Below are positions 5,228 to 6,032 of a stretch of 6,032 bases of DNA, one piece after another. The position numbers were made by a program, and so were the translations under genes. The notes under the pieces are model-generated. The model made no database searches, was not told the origin of the DNA, and saw only the letters and a program-made list of their open reading frames with translations. The stretch is from assembly GCA_018901625.1 (NCBI GenBank), contig JAHIEM010000056.1, positions 1 to 6,032 of the forward strand. The letters run 5' to 3'. Position 1 is the stretch's first letter, and each line of letters begins with the position of its first letter. This stretch comes from Nanobdellota archaeon (GTDB lineage: Archaea > Nanobdellota > Nanobdellia > Pacearchaeales > GW2011-AR1).

Positions 5228-5578
5228 ATGATGGAAAAGAGAAGTAAAAAAATAGGCGGAAAAGGGGCTGAAATTGGAGGGAAAAGACTCGAAGATGGGA
5301 AGTGGTTTGGGTCTCGATTCTGGGAAGGTTTATTTGGAGGAAAACCTGCTGAAAACCCTTACGAAGATGTCTGTGACTCCCGTGACTCCCATACATCCCC
5401 ACGACGAGATAATGCGAATAATACCTATCAAAATCGGGCGGGAGATAATAATGAAAATGCTAAATTCGAGTCCGTCAGGACTCGAGGATGGGAAGAGATT
5501 CCTCTTTTATCTGCTCGTGCTCTTCCCAATATCTTCTTAAATGCTAAAACTCTAAATATTGGGTTAAAAAGATGGTGA
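5228..5578 (+). CDS. Doubtful 116-residue hypothetical protein
   Basis: This frame starts with ATG-ATG at 5228 after a good Shine-Dalgarno sequence and a possible TATA box, and ends in TGA three bases before the ATG of the next gene. I recognise no family. The N-terminal 50 residues are Gly/Lys/Trp/Phe-rich (IGGKG, EIGGKR, KWFGSRFW). The middle is polar, with Asn, Arg and Asp (RRDNANNTYQNR). There is no signal peptide, membrane helix, Cys pattern or predicted core. Arg is often encoded by CGN here, while the flanking genes mostly use AGA/AGG. The LEDGK motif at 5288-5302 recurs at 5481-5495 in another frame, which suggests a repeat or a shifted frame. It may be a real small gene, a pseudogene, or chance over a structured RNA. 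Confidence 0.3.
   Translation: MMEKRSKKIGGKGAEIGGKRLEDGKWFGSRFWEGLFGGKPAENPYEDVCDSRDSHTSPRRDNANNTYQNRAGDNNENAKFESVRTRGWEEIPLLSARALPNIFLNAKTLNIGLKRW
5286..5302 (+). repeat. 17-mer repeat, copy 1
   Basis: GACTCGAAGATGGGAAG. It matches copy 3 (5479-5495) with one mismatch in 17, and copy 2 (5311-5327) with the shared pattern GNCTCGANNNTGGGAAG. Copies 1 and 2 are 25 bp apart, start to start. Confidence 0.7.
5311..5327 (+). repeat. 17-mer repeat, copy 2 (divergent)
   Basis: GTCTCGATTCTGGGAAG. It keeps the two conserved blocks CTCGA and TGGGAAG at the same separation as copies 1 and 3 but differs at four of 17 positions from each. Confidence 0.55.
5373..5390 (+). repeat. Tandem 9-bp duplication
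   Basis: GTGACTCCC occurs twice in direct succession (5373-5381 and 5382-5390). Its length is a multiple of three, so it is frame-neutral. It is followed by a looser CATCCCC. Confidence 0.9.
5466..5485 (+). other. Perfect 8-bp stem-loop
   Basis: TCGAGTCC (5466-5473) and GGACTCGA (5478-5485) form a perfect stem around a four-base GTCA loop. Its right arm is the beginning of 17-mer copy 3. It lies about 100 nt upstream of the next gene start. Confidence 0.7.
5479..5495 (+). repeat. 17-mer repeat, copy 3
   Basis: GACTCGAGGATGGGAAG, one mismatch from copy 1. Its first half is part of the 5466-5485 stem and its second half part of the 5484-5536 stem, so the repeat sits at the junction of two overlapping hairpins. 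Confidence 0.7.
5484..5536 (+). other. Long imperfect stem-loop upstream of the 5582 gene
   Basis: TGGGAAGAG (5489-5497) pairs perfectly with CTCTTCCCA (5520-5528). Beyond a three-base bulge, GAGGA (5484-5488) pairs with TCTTC (5532-5536), with one G-U. The loop is 22 nt. It shares two bases with the preceding 5466-5485 hairpin. Confidence 0.6.
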
Positions 5579-5579
5579 T
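5552..5579 (+). promoter_or_regulatory. Possible TATA box and Shine-Dalgarno-like site of the 5582 gene
   Basis: CTAAATATT (5552-5560) is TATA-like, with its centre 26 nt upstream of the ATG at 5582, which would give a leaderless mRNA. GGTGAT (5574-5579) is complementary to the usual archaeal 16S 3' end but sits only two bases from the ATG, closer than usual. The BRE position is weak. Confidence 0.4.
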
Positions 5580-5581
5580 AA

Positions 5582-6032
5582 ATGGTAAAGTTGAATAAGA
5601 AATCACAGACAAAATTAGTTTATCTTGGAATATTTTTGTTAGTTGGGGTTTTGATTTTTGTGAGTGCTGAAATTGCTAAATCAGATGCAGAAATTAGAGA
5701 TATTTACACAAATGATAGTAGTTTTAATTTAAATCTTCCTGACTCGCTTCAGGGATATTCTGGTTATTCTTTGAGAGTTTCTGGGAATGGAAGAGCAGAT
5801 TTAATTGATAGTGTTCTTGAATTTGCTAGTGTAGAAGAAAACTTATCTATTTTACTTGATTTAAAATATAAAAATGAGAATAAGAGTTTTAATTTTAGTG
5901 TTTATCTTGTTAGTGATTCTGCTGAGAATTTAGTTAGTAGCTTAAGTGAAGAGGGGGTGGGGGATGGGAATTTAATTAGTGGAGATGTTGTATTAGAAGT
6001 AATTAATGAGAGTAATAGTTCTGCGGGGAATG
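5582..6032 (+). CDS. Secreted or surface protein, N-terminal part (runs off the window)
   Basis: An open frame from ATG 5582 to the window end gives 150 residues with no stop, so the gene is truncated by the window. Residues 1-11 are basic (KLNKKSQTK). Residues 12-27 are hydrophobic (LVYLGIFLLVGVLIFV) and VSAE follows, so this is a signal peptide with likely cleavage near residue 29, or a membrane anchor. The mature part is rich in Ser, Asn, Leu and Val, with six N-x-S/T sequons (N44, N87, N100, N104, N142, N145) and no cysteine. The alternating polar/hydrophobic pattern (LSILLDLKY, FNFSVYLV, DVVLEV) suggests beta strands. I recognise no named domain. Its T-rich codon style (GTT, AGT, TCT, GGG) resembles the surface protein at 1-2028. 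It is probably an envelope protein of the same class; the function is unknown. Confidence 0.85.
   Translation, partial: MVKLNKKSQTKLVYLGIFLLVGVLIFVSAEIAKSDAEIRDIYTNDSSFNLNLPDSLQGYSGYSLRVSGNGRADLIDSVLEFASVEENLSILLDLKYKNENKSFNFSVYLVSDSAENLVSSLSEEGVGDGNLISGDVVLEVINESNSSAGN

Larger units (their letters stand above)
5163..5581. other. Repeat- and hairpin-rich spacer with no confidently called gene
   Basis: This 419-bp stretch is visibly richer in G and C than its surroundings. Base and codon use in every frame (for example CGA, CGG, TCC, CCC) differs from the flanking genes. It holds three copies of a 17-mer (GNCTCGANNNTGGGAAG), a tandem GTGACTCCC pair and several inverted repeats. It also contains a 116-codon ORF with good start signals but unconvincing protein composition. 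It could be a structured RNA, a decayed mobile element or gene, or a poorly conserved small gene. I found no tRNA, rRNA or CRISPR pattern. Confidence 0.6.

Noticed and set aside
5228..5271. Possible box C/D sRNA (ATGATGG near 5228 and CTGA at 5268)
   Set aside because: The C box is imperfect, no D'/C' pair is visible between the boxes, and the ATGATGG is better explained as a start codon pair.
5070..5402. A 110-codon minus-strand open frame
   Set aside because: It runs antisense across the end of the AlbA_2 gene and the hairpin region, with no promoter or ribosome site and low-complexity Phe/Ser-rich composition.
5464..5473. A tRNA T-loop-like TTCGAGTC sequence
   Set aside because: The flanking bases do not form a T-stem, and no acceptor, D or anticodon arms can be folded around it. 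The sequence is explained by the 5466-5485 hairpin.
5274..5540. An 88-codon plus-strand frame from a TTG, overlapping the 116-codon ORF
   Set aside because: It has no start signals and a rare start codon. It shares a LEDGK-type motif with the overlapping frame only because of the underlying DNA repeat.

Overview
The window looks like part of an AT-rich archaeal chromosome, most likely from a DPANN lineage of the Woesearchaeota/Pacearchaeota kind. This rests on several signs. Promoters have archaeal BRE/TATA architecture about 25-31 nt upstream of start codons, with little or no leader. The soluble ATPase is RAD55/KaiC-type. Large sequon-rich, Cys-rich surface proteins carry TSP1-like and LamG-like modules. 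A small N-terminally anchored protein has an 'LTGNTV' segment of a kind I associate with these genomes. The lineage is inferred; no rRNA or other taxonomic marker is present.

Layout. (1) 1-2028, + strand: a secreted or surface-anchored multidomain protein whose 5' end lies outside the window. Its discoidin-like domain is cut by an in-frame TAG at 121-123, and homology-like sequence continues on both sides. TSP1-like, Gly-Ser linker, LamG-like and Cys-rich segments follow. (2) 2116-3222, - strand, convergent with the first gene: a single-domain KaiC/RAD55-type ATPase with a Lys-rich N-terminal tail of about 107 residues. (3) 3223-3328: a divergent promoter region with a 12-G homopolymer between two opposed BRE/TATA boxes. 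(4) 3329-3760, +: a small membrane-anchored protein with an external beta-rich domain. (5) 3801-5162, + (GTG alternative at 3780): an AlbA_2/Schlafen-type regulator with a GHKL-like ATPase region, a TVEK tandem-repeat linker and a C-terminal winged helix. (6) 5163-5581: an unusual stretch with clustered inverted repeats, three copies of a 17-mer, a 9-bp tandem duplication and one doubtful 116-codon ORF with good start signals. (7) 5582 to the window end, +: the start of another secreted, sequon-rich protein.

The genes do not form one obvious pathway. Two envelope-protein genes flank a core of a KaiC-like ATPase, a membrane protein divergent from it, and an AlbA_2 regulator. The items most worth a second look are the TAG inside a coherent domain, the poly-G tract between divergent promoters, the tandem-repeat linker in the regulator, and the structured 5129-5540 stretch.
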